Positions 1 through 8,865 of a stretch of DNA of 41,351 nucleotides are shown here, one piece after another. Source of the DNA: Nostocales cyanobacterium (GTDB lineage: Bacteria > Cyanobacteriota > Cyanobacteriia > Cyanobacteriales > Nostocaceae). Below the pieces are notes generated by a model. It saw only the letters and a list, made by a program, of their open reading frames with translations. It did not search any database and was not told the DNA's origin. The stretch covers positions 1 through 41,351 of the forward strand of contig RDXV01000024.1 in assembly GCA_004292695.1 (NCBI GenBank), given 5' to 3'. The position numbers were made by a program, and so were the translations under genes. Position 1 is the stretch's first letter, and the number at the start of each line of letters is the position of its first letter.

Positions 1-225
1 CGTTCTTGGAGCGCAATAGCTCGGTTTTACGACAACTGCAAGAAAAAAGTTAAAGGTAAAAAAGGCTTTCCCAATTTTAAGAAAAACTGCCGTTCTGTTG
101 AATATAAAACAAGTGGATGGAAGCTATCCGAAACTAGAAAAGCAATTACTTTTTCTGACTTTAGGCAGGGGAGTGTCAATCCCACACATACAGATAGCTG
201 TGGTGTGGGAGTATGTCACTTATGA
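1..225 (+). pseudogene. TnpB (IS200/IS605 OrfB) remnant, truncated
   Basis: Reading frame 1 is open from the window edge to a TGA at 223-225. Up to about nt 160 it reads like the OrfB/TnpB segment before the RuvC-like core (FYDNCKKKVKGKKGFP, then KTSGWKLSETRKAITF). After about nt 163 the protein no longer resembles TnpB and is short, so the catalytic DDE residues and zinc finger are missing. The DNA there forms a hairpin (TCCCACAC 180-187 with GTGTGGGA 203-210, inner ACAG/CTGT). I read this as an internally deleted or decayed element, possibly still joined to its right-end hairpin. The frame runs 6 nt into the 3' end of the convergent hglT gene. The 5' part lies outside the window. Confidence 0.7.
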
Positions 226-1482
226 AATGGAGTCAACTTGTTGAGGAATACCTACCAGTTCATAGAGTTTATCTTCCAACTTTTGACTACATACAGACCA
301 GTCAAATTCTAAAATGGAAGGTCGAGCTTGTTGGGTGAGTTGGTCTTTGAGTTCAGGATTTTCTAGAATCGTAATAATTTTAGCAGCGAAGTCTTGAGGG
401 TTGTTAGGTTGGGCAAGAAAACCGTTATAACCAACTATGACTTGTTCTGCGGTGGAAGGTGCTACAGCGGCAACTACAGGAGTACCAGAAGCTAAAGCTT
501 CGTTGTTAGTGGTACAGAAATTTTCAGTTATGGAAGGATTGATAAAAACATCTGCTCTTGCAAACCATCCTAATAATTCTGTCCCGTGAGATTCACCCCA
601 AATTGTCACACCATGAGGATATGCTTGAGCGCGACGGTGAATTTCTTGATCTAGGGGACCACTACCAACAATGACTAAATGAACATCAGGAATTTTAGCT
701 GCTACCAAGGGGTAAATATCTAAAAGTTGGGTGACATTTTTCTCAGCGGTAATGCGGCCAACAAATAGAATTGTTGGTCTTTTATCGTCAGGAATTGGAT
801 CATAACAAATATTGCGGGGGTGGAATTTATGACAGTTAATTCCTTGATAGGGGACATATTCGCCCCGTTGACATTTTAGTGTTTGGTATTTAGAAAGTTG
901 TTCCCTAGAAGAGAAGATATTTAGGTCATAAGCAGAGCTAAATTGTTTAACTAATAGGGGGATAATTGGACGTAGTAGACCAAACAAGAAGTTACCTAAA
1001 TAATAGCGAATATAGGCAACAATATCAGTATGAAAAACTGATATGATTGGGGTTTTAGTACGTTGAGCGTAATCAACTCCGACAGGTCTACCATAGCCCT
1101 GTAAAAACATGGAGTATAAACCTCTCATTTGGGCTGCTTCTTCAACGATGATAATGTCTGGTTGGAACTTTTCTAATAGTTTAGTGTCACTCCAATGACG
1201 ATGGTTTAATGGTTGGGGAAGAGACTTATAAAATATTAGAGGTTCTGTAGGGAAAGCATAGGATGAAAAACCGGTGAAAGATTGTAGTTCTTCTATCCCT
1301 GACATGGGACGATTTCCTACTTGTTGGGGATATTTATTATTGATTTGTGGGTGAATAAGAAAAACTTGGTGTCCTTGTTCAAGTAACCAATGAACTCGTT
1401 GATGTACTGCTACTGATACTCCGGTAAGAAAGGGAGCATATAAGCCTGTGAAGAGGGCAATCCTAAGAGGTTTTTTGTTCAT
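220..1482 (-). CDS. hglT: heterocyst glycolipid glycosyltransferase HglT (GT4)
   Basis: 420-aa GT-B fold glycosyltransferase of family GT4. The N-terminal acceptor domain begins RIALFTGLYAPFLTGVSVAV. The C-terminal Rossmann half shows the nucleotide-sugar signature GRITAEKN near residue 240, followed by VIVGSGPL and the E-x7-E motif in ENFCTTNNEALASG. HglT of Anabaena PCC 7120 adds glucose to the very long chain alcohol, completing heterocyst glycolipid. Position supports the name: it ends a minus-strand run of hgd and glycosyltransferase genes facing away from the hgl polyketide synthase genes, the arrangement I recall for all5341-all5347. The upstream gene is 106 bp away. The 3' end overlaps the TnpB remnant by a few bases. 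Cytosolic or peripheral at the membrane; no signal peptide seen. Confidence 0.88.
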   Translation of the reverse strand: MNKKPLRIALFTGLYAPFLTGVSVAVHQRVHWLLEQGHQVFLIHPQINNKYPQQVGNRPMSGIEELQSFTGFSSYAFPTEPLIFYKSLPQPLNHRHWSDTKLLEKFQPDIIIVEEAAQMRGLYSMFLQGYGRPVGVDYAQRTKTPIISVFHTDIVAYIRYYLGNFLFGLLRPIIPLLVKQFSSAYDLNIFSSREQLSKYQTLKCQRGEYVPYQGINCHKFHPRNICYDPIPDDKRPTILFVGRITAEKNVTQLLDIYPLVAAKIPDVHLVIVGSGPLDQEIHRRAQAYPHGVTIWGESHGTELLGWFARADVFINPSITENFCTTNNEALASGTPVVAAVAPSTAEQVIVGYNGFLAQPNNPQDFAAKIITILENPELKDQLTQQARPSILEFDWSVCSQKLEDKLYELVGIPQQVDSIS

Positions 1483-1588
1483 TTTAATGTTAGTTATTTC
1501 ATGAATGTGCTGGATTTAGGATTTACGCAGCAACTATCATGAAACTTGTGGTTTCTGCGCTGATAATCAATAAATTGCCCGCTAAAAA

Positions 1589-2848
1589 TTACAGAGAGAT
1601 TTTAGGATCTATAGGTTGATCTAACCATTGATAAGGATGATATTCGACTAGATGAATTTGCCAGGGACTTTTAATCCGATAACTAAGTCCACGCCATGTT
1701 ACTGTTGACATCCATAGGGAAGATAAGATTGCTAAACCATAAATCCATTGAGTAAAAGGGATAGCAATTAACATTTTTAGGATGGTTTTTAGGGGGATTT
1801 GAGGTGTGCGTTGATGTTGAGAACGGAGGTTTTCCTGTACTGCTAATTCCATGACTAACATCAGTATTAATAATCCAATGATATAGATCATGTAGGATTT
1901 GAATAGGGAAAAAGCCTGTTCCCATTCGGATGTCAATAAGAATCCTAAACTGAGGAGAATTGTGAGTGTAGGAAAAAGGATACTGGAAATGGCATCACCG
2001 ATTAAAGCTATCCAGTTAGGGTGATATAGTCGGCAACAGAGTATTAAGCGTTTGAGAGATGTAAAGAAACTGGTGAAGTCAATTTCTTCTCTATTTAGGA
2101 TTAATAAAGAAGGGACAAATTTAATCTTTAATCCATGTTTTTTGATGATTTTATGTAGTAGCATATCATCACCAAATGCTGCTGACCATTTTGTTAATAT
2201 TTCTGTTTCCTGGATGACTTGTTTTTTGATAGCTAAACTTCCACCCCAGGGAACTTGAAAAAGGAACATTTGCACGACGGTAGAGACATTTCCTGCATAA
2301 CGAATTAAAGAACCCCAATATTTTCCTGTGGGTATATACCAGCGGTTTCCTGTGGTTAGTCCGACTTGTTCATTAGTTAAGGGGGTGACTAATTCTCTTA
2401 ACCAGTTTTGATGAACTATGGTATCTGCATCTACTAATGCAATTACCTGATAGGAGTCGTCTAAATCTGCAATTGCTTGTATTAAGGAACTGCATTTAAG
2501 ACTACAATTATGTCGGACTGTTCTGAGGGTGCTAATTTGGTAATTGGTGGCTTTAGTTTCGGCGATTACTTCTTGAGTAATTTTCCAAGCTGGATCTTCT
2601 GGACTGTCAAGAATGAGTTTTAAATCATACTCTGGGTAGTTTTGTTGTAAGAGCGATCGCACACAATTAGGTAAGAATGGATCAGCACCTCGTAAACAAA
2701 GAATGACTGCGGTTTTAGGTAATTCTTGGTCTGATAATTGAGGTTGTTTGTATGTTCGTAAATACCATATAAATATTAACGTTAAACAAGCCTGAATTAC
2801 TAGCCAAGAAGTTAAAGATTTGGACAGAAATGTAGTCAAATCTTCCAT
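1589..2848 (-). CDS. membrane GT2/GT21-like glycosyltransferase
   Basis: 419 aa. An N-terminal membrane segment (about residues 14-30) precedes a GT-A catalytic domain, and two or three hydrophobic segments follow (about 285-305, 318-340, 358-380). Visible acidic motifs are LDSPED near residue 80, LVDADT near 140 and FGDDML near 225. Spacing and topology resemble ceramide glucosyltransferase-like GT21/GT2 enzymes, although the usual QxxRW is not clear (there is KRLILCCRLYHPNW). Its place between hglT and a DUF2141 gene suggests a role in making or modifying glycolipid or envelope polysaccharide of the heterocyst; the substrate is unknown. It corresponds by position to all5342 of PCC 7120 (from memory). 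The stop is about 100 bp upstream of hglT, so co-transcription is plausible. Confidence 0.8.
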   Translation of the reverse strand: MEDLTTFLSKSLTSWLVIQACLTLIFIWYLRTYKQPQLSDQELPKTAVILCLRGADPFLPNCVRSLLQQNYPEYDLKLILDSPEDPAWKITQEVIAETKATNYQISTLRTVRHNCSLKCSSLIQAIADLDDSYQVIALVDADTIVHQNWLRELVTPLTNEQVGLTTGNRWYIPTGKYWGSLIRYAGNVSTVVQMFLFQVPWGGSLAIKKQVIQETEILTKWSAAFGDDMLLHKIIKKHGLKIKFVPSLLILNREEIDFTSFFTSLKRLILCCRLYHPNWIALIGDAISSILFPTLTILLSLGFLLTSEWEQAFSLFKSYMIYIIGLLILMLVMELAVQENLRSQHQRTPQIPLKTILKMLIAIPFTQWIYGLAILSSLWMSTVTWRGLSYRIKSPWQIHLVEYHPYQWLDQPIDPKISL

Positions 2849-2889
2849 TAGTTGTTAGTCATTATTCCTTGGTGATGTGTATATATCCT

Positions 2890-3357
2890 CTAAGGATCTA
2901 GAGAATATTTCATGTTGATGTTGATGGTGGTATTTTTGGTGACTGGAAAACTGGTATGACGGAATTTTGGTGTACCTGTTTGCATGGAAACAATGGGATT
3001 GCGGGAGATACCAAAACCTTCTTTGGGAATGCCAAAAAAGTCTTTATTGAGTTGGCGATCGCCATTTTGATCATCAATGACAGCTACGGCATATTTACCA
3101 GGTTTTAAGCCAGAAAATACCTGTTTTACAGAATTACCTGTAATTTTCGTACAGCCACTTTTTACTTCACTAGCACTATCATGGGGAAAACCTTTTTCAG
3201 AATCGTAAACTCTAAAACAGATATCTCCTGTTTTATGACGTATACCATTGACTATTACTGTTAATGATGAGGTGTTTTCAGCATGAACTTTATTCACACT
3301 CATACAGCCTAAAAAAGTGGATAGCAAAATCAAAGAAATGTCAGACAATTTGGACAT
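2890..3357 (-). CDS. secreted DUF2141 family protein
   Basis: 155 aa. The N-terminus is a good Sec signal peptide: hydrophobic ISLILLSTFLGC core and a V-H-A cleavage site near residue 26. The mature part has the DUF2141 pattern: ICFRVYDSEKGFP, a central KQVFSGLKPGKYAVAVIDDQNGD, and FFGIPKEGFGIS. DUF2141 is a beta-rich extracytoplasmic domain of unknown function, common in cyanobacteria and Bacteroidetes. It sits between two GT2 genes in the glycolipid locus, 41 bp upstream of one and 20 bp after the other, so it is probably in the same operon. An envelope role is inferred only from secretion and context. Confidence 0.82.
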   Translation of the reverse strand: MSKLSDISLILLSTFLGCMSVNKVHAENTSSLTVIVNGIRHKTGDICFRVYDSEKGFPHDSASEVKSGCTKITGNSVKQVFSGLKPGKYAVAVIDDQNGDRQLNKDFFGIPKEGFGISRNPIVSMQTGTPKFRHTSFPVTKNTTININMKYSLDP

Positions 3358-3377
3358 AATTAGTACAGTAATTTAGA

Positions 3378-4379
3378 TTAATTACGTGAGTATTGTTGAA
3401 CATATTCACCATTTTTTGTAGTTGGTGATTTTTCAAGTCTCTTCTTAAATTGCTGGATGGCAACTACAATATCTTGTAGTAATAAAGATTCTGTGCCAGC
3501 GAGTTTTTCAACAATACCAAGATAACAGCTTAGTTGTTGTTGAAAACTTAATTTACTTTGGACAATGGAACGGATATTTTCTGTAAGAATCCGCCAATGG
3601 GGAAATAATATTTTTCCTTTTTTACTAGAATCAAACCAAACGGAATACTCGTAGAAATCAGGAAACGTATCTACTGAATATTCAGGATCATTTTCAGTAA
3701 ATGAGAGATAATCAGGGAAATACATACTCATAGATTGTTGAGGATGACACCTAGCAAAAAACAAGTATTCAGGAATTTCATAAAATTTCCCTATCATCCC
3801 TAATCTGTGTAAAAAAACCCCATCAGCAGTTCCATAACCACCCATTGGGGGAACTTTTGCTAAAACGCTGGTACGAAAGACACCATACATTTGATAACAT
3901 AGGTGTTTAGTAAGTAATTCAGTAAATCTAACTTCAGGTTTTTCTGAATCAGTATTGAGTTTAATGTCGTAGGTTTTGAGAAAATTACCCTGTTCATCAA
4001 TGAAATATGTGTGAGAATGGCATAATACATAATCAGGGTTTTCTTCTAGAACCTGTATACATTTACTAAGAAAATTGGGAGCGTGCAAATCATCGTAGGA
4101 TGCCCATTTAAAATATTCACCCTGAGCTAATTTAAACACGCGATTAAAATTACAAGCACAGCCAATATTATAAGGATTACGATAATAAATAATCCTTGCA
4201 TCTTGGGCGGCGTAATTTCTACAAATTTCTTCAGTATTATCTGTAGAAGCATTATCACAAATAATTAGCTCAAAGTCACTAAAAGTCTGATTGAGTAAAC
4301 AATCTAGAGCTTGTTCTAGTAGCTTTTCGCCATTGTATACAGGTAAGCCAATAGTTAATTTTGGCTGCGGCTTATACAT
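3378..4379 (-). CDS. GT2 family glycosyltransferase
   Basis: 333 aa, soluble GT-A fold. The N-terminus has the classic GT2 start (LTIGLPVYNGEKLLEQALDC), then LIICDNASTDNT with the nucleotide-binding Asp, and SYDDLHAPNF as the DxD-like metal site near residue 95. The C-terminal third (after about 210) is less conserved and has no membrane helices. It lies 20 bp upstream of the DUF2141 gene and probably shares its transcript. Context within the hgd-hglT run suggests heterocyst envelope glycan or glycolipid synthesis. It corresponds by order to all5344 of PCC 7120 (recalled, not checked). The sugar donor cannot be told from sequence. Confidence 0.82.
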   Translation of the reverse strand: MYKPQPKLTIGLPVYNGEKLLEQALDCLLNQTFSDFELIICDNASTDNTEEICRNYAAQDARIIYYRNPYNIGCACNFNRVFKLAQGEYFKWASYDDLHAPNFLSKCIQVLEENPDYVLCHSHTYFIDEQGNFLKTYDIKLNTDSEKPEVRFTELLTKHLCYQMYGVFRTSVLAKVPPMGGYGTADGVFLHRLGMIGKFYEIPEYLFFARCHPQQSMSMYFPDYLSFTENDPEYSVDTFPDFYEYSVWFDSSKKGKILFPHWRILTENIRSIVQSKLSFQQQLSCYLGIVEKLAGTESLLLQDIVVAIQQFKKRLEKSPTTKNGEYVQQYSRN

Positions 4380-4544
4380 ACACCATTCCCCTAATCTTTG
4401 AGATTAACTGAGTTAAAATTCAGTAGTCTGGCTTTTGAATTTATCAAGAAAATCAAAAACACCAGATAAATAAGCAGAACACAAACCTGATAACATCAAT
4501 AGGGATTTTGGTGTTATTACTAAAAATTAACTACTGAAAATTAT

Positions 4545-5549
4545 TCACTTCATTAATTTTTGCAGATCAGTTTTTTGTAACCATTGATGAGTACGTTTCA
4601 TGCCTTCTTCTAGATCAATTTTGGGTTTATAGTTTAATAAACTGGTGGCTTTAGCGATAGAATAAGCGTGAGGACGACTCATAAAGTCTACTGACTCTGG
4701 GAGAATATCGGCTTTTTTGCGAAATAATTTTTGTCCTTGATGACGAACTTTCAGAAATAATTTCATTTCTTCTTTAGGAAGAGACATAGGAGCGGGTAAA
4801 CCTTCTATTGCTGCTAAATGAATAAAATATTCCTTCCATGAAGTTTTTTCCCCATCTGTGACATTAAAAATTTCGCCATAAGCTTCTTTTTCTATGGCTA
4901 AAAAGATGGCATCAACTAAATTATCTACATACAAATGATTCATTACTCCTTGACCATCATTTGCATAGGCAAATAATTTCTGTCGCATCATCAAAATTGG
5001 TCGCACTATCCAGGGTATACTTCCAGGTCCATAAACATCTCCAGCACGAATAATAATAACACCAAAATCTGGACTTGAATTTAGTTTTAAAAGCTCTGTC
5101 TCTGCTTCAATTTTAGTTTGACAATAGGGGTTGTTATCCCCAGAAACTTTGCCGTTTTCGGTGATATTTTCGGCATAGTTAAAACCATAAACTAAAACAG
5201 TAGAAAGATGGATAAATGTTTTCACTCCTGCTTGCTTGGCAGCTTGGGCAATGTTGAGTGTACCGTTAACATTTATTTCTCTAAAACGTTTGATATCTCC
5301 TGCTTCTTCAGCTAGTTGGGCAGTATGTAGAATTATGTCTACTCCCTGACAAGCTTTTTGAGCAGTTTTATTATCTGTGATATTACCAACAATAATTTCT
5401 GCACCTAATTTTTGTAGATTTGGATCTGGTTTATCAGTGGTTTGTAAACCTTTAACTTTCATGCCTTGGGCTATGGCTAATTCAGCCGCACGAGCGCCAA
5501 TAAATTCATCAATGCCAGTGATCAGAATGGTTGTGTTTTGTAGGTTCAT
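4545..5549 (-). CDS. hgdA: NDP-sugar epimerase-like extended SDR (HgdA)
   Basis: 334 aa, extended short-chain dehydrogenase/epimerase. The cofactor-binding turn reads ITGIDEFIGARAAE at residues 10-23. The central Gly of the usual GxxGxxG is replaced by Glu, which is odd. The catalytic YxxxK is intact (PYCQTK, near residue 145), with preceding LSTVLVYG and following RAGDVYGPGS. HgdA (all5345) of PCC 7120 has been reported as a UDP-galactose 4-epimerase needed for normal heterocyst glycolipid composition. Gene order next to hgdC and hgdB supports the orthology. 140 bp of repeat-rich DNA separates it from hgdC. A 3-beta-HSD-like reductase is the alternative on sequence alone. Confidence 0.83.
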   Translation of the reverse strand: MNLQNTTILITGIDEFIGARAAELAIAQGMKVKGLQTTDKPDPNLQKLGAEIIVGNITDNKTAQKACQGVDIILHTAQLAEEAGDIKRFREINVNGTLNIAQAAKQAGVKTFIHLSTVLVYGFNYAENITENGKVSGDNNPYCQTKIEAETELLKLNSSPDFGVIIIRAGDVYGPGSIPWIVRPILMMRQKLFAYANDGQGVMNHLYVDNLVDAIFLAIEKEAYGEIFNVTDGEKTSWKEYFIHLAAIEGLPAPMSLPKEEMKLFLKVRHQGQKLFRKKADILPESVDFMSRPHAYSIAKATSLLNYKPKIDLEEGMKRTHQWLQKTDLQKLMK

Positions 5550-5586
5550 GGTATGAATAATGAGTTGAATGTTGTAGTTTTGAAGC

Positions 5587-5616
5587 CAGTTATCAGTTAT
5601 CAGTTATCAGTTATCA
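5587..5616. repeat. CAGTTAT heptad repeat
   Basis: About four direct copies of CAGTTAT between hgdA and hgdC. It belongs to the same heptad family as the arrays near 39572 and 41254. Confidence 0.9.
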
Positions 5617-5689
5617 ATTTGAATATCTATAGAATTACTGATAGCTGAATGCTGAAAGTTGTTAACTGTTAACGTAATTGGTGAAAACA

Positions 5690-6868
5690 TTAAAAAATAT
5701 CTGCTGGATCGGCTGAACGTAGTTTATTAATTGCTAAAGCTCCTGAAGTAATACAAATTAATACGGTAGATGTCAGCACAATTAAGGCATTGTTTGTAGT
5801 CATCATGATAGGTAATTTAGTGGCTTGCATAGCAAAGTCATATAAGAGAACGGAGATTAAAAATCCGGGAATATAAGCTAATAAAGCCAGAATTAGTGCC
5901 TGTTGAAAAACTACATTTAATAGATATCCATTGGCATAACCAATAGCTTTTAATGTGGCATAGGCAATAAATTGAGTGGCAATATTACTGTAGAGAATTT
6001 GATAAACTATCACTACACCTACAACAGAAGCCATTGTTAACATTAAGTTGAGAATAAAACCAATGGGTGTTCTAGAAGCCCAGTATTGTTTCTCAAAATC
6101 TATGAATTGTTGACGTGTAAAAATTTGGATATCATTAGGTAAACTGGCGCGGAGTTTTTCTAAAACTTGTTGAGGAATAAAACCCGGTTTAAGTTTAATA
6201 ATACCCACATCTATTTTTTCTGCGGGGCGAAGATTGGGGTTTATTCTCAAGAAAGTTGAGTCACTAACAATTAAGTTACCATCTACACCAAAGGAAGGAC
6301 CCAAACTAAATAAACCACCGACTCTAACCCGATATCCTTGGAGTGAATCAAAGGAAAATATTTCAATTCTCTGCTCTGTTTCTCCCTGGTTAAATCTTTC
6401 TGCAATTGGACCAAATTCGGGGCGTGAATCCCGGTCAAATAACATAACATCAGGAATTTTCAATTTATCTAAATTTTGTTGGACTTCGGGAATATTCATC
6501 ACTGGTCTACCTGGGTCAAAACCAATGACATAAATTGAATATTTTTCTCCAGAAACGGGGTTTTTTAATTTAGCAAATTGCAAATACATGGGGCTAACAG
6601 ATTCAACACCTTCAAACCCCAATGTTTGATATAAACGATTACGAGAAAAACTTTGATTAGAGGTCAAAGATTTGTATTGAGAACTGACAAGAAATAAATC
6701 ACCTTTGAGGTTTTGATGTACTGCTGTAGCACTAGAATAAAGAGCATCTTGGAAACCAAGTTGTATAAACATGAGCAGCACAATAAAGGCAATTCCCGCT
6801 ACAGCTACCATAAAACGTACTTTTTGCTGGGCTAATTGTAGCCATGCTAAAGGAATTTTAAAATTCAT
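5690..6868 (-). CDS. hgdC: DevC-like ABC transporter permease HgdC
   Basis: 392 aa with the DevC/MacB-like FtsX permease topology: one N-terminal membrane helix (about 17-38), a large periplasmic domain (about 40-260), then three hydrophobic segments (about 268-292, 318-345, 360-380). It ends with RSADPADIF, a C-terminus typical of DevC proteins. In PCC 7120, HgdB and HgdC are reported to be needed for correct glycolipid layer deposition; they resemble the inner-membrane and periplasmic parts of the DevBCA exporter that works with TolC/HgdD. It lies 89 bp downstream of hgdB and shares its strand. No ATPase (DevA-like) gene is present in the window, so the motor protein must be encoded elsewhere. 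Confidence 0.88.
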   Translation of the reverse strand: MNFKIPLAWLQLAQQKVRFMVAVAGIAFIVLLMFIQLGFQDALYSSATAVHQNLKGDLFLVSSQYKSLTSNQSFSRNRLYQTLGFEGVESVSPMYLQFAKLKNPVSGEKYSIYVIGFDPGRPVMNIPEVQQNLDKLKIPDVMLFDRDSRPEFGPIAERFNQGETEQRIEIFSFDSLQGYRVRVGGLFSLGPSFGVDGNLIVSDSTFLRINPNLRPAEKIDVGIIKLKPGFIPQQVLEKLRASLPNDIQIFTRQQFIDFEKQYWASRTPIGFILNLMLTMASVVGVVIVYQILYSNIATQFIAYATLKAIGYANGYLLNVVFQQALILALLAYIPGFLISVLLYDFAMQATKLPIMMTTNNALIVLTSTVLICITSGALAINKLRSADPADIF

Positions 6869-6872
6869 AAAT

Positions 6873-6927
6873 TTAGTTATTGGTCATTAGTTATTAGTCA
6901 TTAGTCATTAGTCATTAGTTATTAGTG
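6873..6927. repeat. TTAGTCA/TTAGTTA heptad repeat
   Basis: Several direct copies of TTAGTCA and the variant TTAGTTA fill most of the 89-bp spacer between hgdB and hgdC. Confidence 0.88.
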
Positions 6928-6957
6928 ATTACTTTTTACCATTGACTGTTTACTGAA

Positions 6958-8166
6958 CTAAATTTGAATAGATACGTCTACTTGTAAATTCGTGAAGCGA
7001 GAGACTTTTTGACTATCTTCAGGCTTATCAACAGATATTTTTACTTCAACAATTCTGCGGTCTGTATCAGAGTTAGGACTAATACTAAAGATGCTTTGTT
7101 TGTCAATTTGCCAACCTATTTCTTTGACAGTTCCTTGTACTTTACCTGTAAATGCAGCACTGGTAATAAATGCTGTTTGACCAACACGTACTTTTTGAAT
7201 ATCTGTTTGATAAACTTCAGCAATGACATTCATAGTTGTAGTATTACCAAGTTCTGCAAACCCAGAAGTAGCAATTACTTCTCCATTTTTGGCATGAATT
7301 TTTAAAACTCTGGCATCTATGGGAGATTTAATGTATGTTAATTCGTGATCTGCTTTTGCTTGTTGAATGGCAGTTTCTGCACTTTTGACTTCACTTTCTG
7401 CTAGGGCGATATCTACACTACGAACTTCTTTAATACTATTTAACCTAGCTTTGGCTTCTTGTATTTGATCTTGGATGGTGTTTTTAGTTCTAGTTAGAGT
7501 TGCTTTGGCTTCTGTTAATTGTTGTTGAGTGGTTTTTAATTGCAATGCTTTAGTATCAGCAATAGAGGCAGAAACAGCACCATCTTTGTATAATTTCTGA
7601 TAGCGATCACTTTCTTTTTGGGCATTATCTAATTCAGCTTGAATACGGTTAATTGTTGCAGTTTGCGCGGCAATTTCACCTTGTAATTGTGAATTTAATC
7701 GGGTAATTGTTGCTTGTTGGGCGTTAATATCTCCGGGTTTAGCTCCAGCTTTTACCTGTGCTAATTTAGCTTTAGCTACTAATAATTTATCAAAGGCTTG
7801 TTTGATTGCAGCCTGAGAGCGATTATAGTTTTCTAAATAAGCTAATGTTTGCCCAGCTTTTACTTCGTCTCCTTCTTCAACTAATAGTTTTTCTACACGC
7901 ACACCATTAATAGAGTTAGGTGCAGATAAATGGGTAATTTCGCCCTGGGGTTGTAAACGTCCTAATGCTGTTACAGCAAGTTTTACTGGTGTAGGTTCAA
8001 GAGAGGAAACTTTTGAGGAAGAAATAAAACTAGGAGGTTTATTTTTTAGTTGAGAAAAACTATAAAAGGATGCTAAACCTGCGGTGAGAGCAACGGAAAC
8101 TGCTAATAAAATTTTCCATTTTTTAGCAGAAATTTTCAATAATTGGCTTTCTTTATCTACTGCCAT
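6958..8166 (-). CDS. hgdB: DevB-like membrane fusion protein HgdB
   Basis: 402-aa periplasmic adaptor of an ABC-driven efflux pump. A single N-terminal membrane anchor (about residues 19-38) is followed by the biotinyl-lipoyl half-motif VEKLLVEEGDEVKAGQTLAY near residue 95. Next come long alanine/glutamine-rich coiled-coil hairpins (about 115-270) and the return lipoyl strand YIKSPIDARVLKIHAKNGEV. The C-terminal beta-barrel follows. This is the DevB/HlyD architecture. Followed by hgdC, it should bridge the permease to a TolC-type outer membrane channel. It is the first gene of the minus-strand cluster; its promoter must lie in the long upstream spacer, which contains a GTA-N8-TAC site at 8417. 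Confidence 0.88.
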   Translation of the reverse strand: MAVDKESQLLKISAKKWKILLAVSVALTAGLASFYSFSQLKNKPPSFISSSKVSSLEPTPVKLAVTALGRLQPQGEITHLSAPNSINGVRVEKLLVEEGDEVKAGQTLAYLENYNRSQAAIKQAFDKLLVAKAKLAQVKAGAKPGDINAQQATITRLNSQLQGEIAAQTATINRIQAELDNAQKESDRYQKLYKDGAVSASIADTKALQLKTTQQQLTEAKATLTRTKNTIQDQIQEAKARLNSIKEVRSVDIALAESEVKSAETAIQQAKADHELTYIKSPIDARVLKIHAKNGEVIATSGFAELGNTTTMNVIAEVYQTDIQKVRVGQTAFITSAAFTGKVQGTVKEIGWQIDKQSIFSISPNSDTDRRIVEVKISVDKPEDSQKVSRFTNLQVDVSIQI

Positions 8167-8416
8167 AATCTTATTCCCATGCTTTTGTAAATTAGGGATA
8201 CTTGTAATAGAAATGTGACGAAATTATCAGTTGATTACCTAAGTAATTATTCCTCTTTCATGAACATTTGAGGGTGGAGATAACTTACATCATTTGTGTA
8301 TGAATTGTTCTGATGTTTTGAGTTTGCTATTGATTGGTAATCAGTTAATAGATGACTTGAAGATGAATGTAAGTTTTACTTTAGTTTAGTTTTAACCTAA
8401 ATCAGAATGATGTGAA

Positions 8417-8430
8417 GTAACGTCAAATAC
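8417..8430. promoter_or_regulatory. candidate NtcA-binding site
   Basis: GTAACGTCAAATAC matches the NtcA consensus GTA-N8-TAC exactly. It lies 251 bp upstream of hgdB. Reading leftward, TAAAAC begins 22 nt after the motif, the usual distance to a TAN3T -10 box, but it is not an exact match. NtcA control of heterocyst envelope genes is established, but this six-base consensus also occurs by chance, so support is modest. Confidence 0.4.
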
Positions 8431-8617
8431 AGTCAAGCTCATGAAAAATATTGGTTTCCAGATATGATGATTTGCTGATGTAGAGTTTTGGAAACATAAA
8501 TAATTTCAACTGTAATTTTGACAAAAATATTTAATTATGTCAACCACGTTATCGAGATGAAATACTCTGATATTTATTATTAAATTTCTACTCAAACTCA
8601 TCCATAACCTATTTTTT

Positions 8618-8865
8618 ATGACAAATACTACCTTAACAACTCATAGATTTTCTATTAAATCTGTATTTATTTTGGCAAATGTTGCTATTTTCAGTCAAAA
8701 TATCCAGGTTTCATTACATAATTACTATTGTTAATACTAAAAAATCAGCTAATTATGTTGATACTATTACATCGGCTAAATTAATGTTTGCTTTATAAGT
8801 AACTACTTTCTCTGACAATCTGGGTTATCTTATAAATCCATCAAAAACTTGTAATAAATTATGAT
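8618..8865 (+). pseudogene. possible decayed small secreted-protein gene
   Basis: An ATG at 8618 opens a 38-codon frame starting MTNTTLTTHRFSIKSVFILA, which resembles the start of a signal peptide (polar and basic, then hydrophobic). It stops at 8732. A second frame continues from 8733 (NTKKSANYVDTITSAK, then after one in-frame TAA, VTTFSDNLGYLINPSK), ending near 8865. One frameshift and one stop would reconnect the pieces. This is weak and may be coincidence in AT-rich DNA. Confidence 0.25.
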
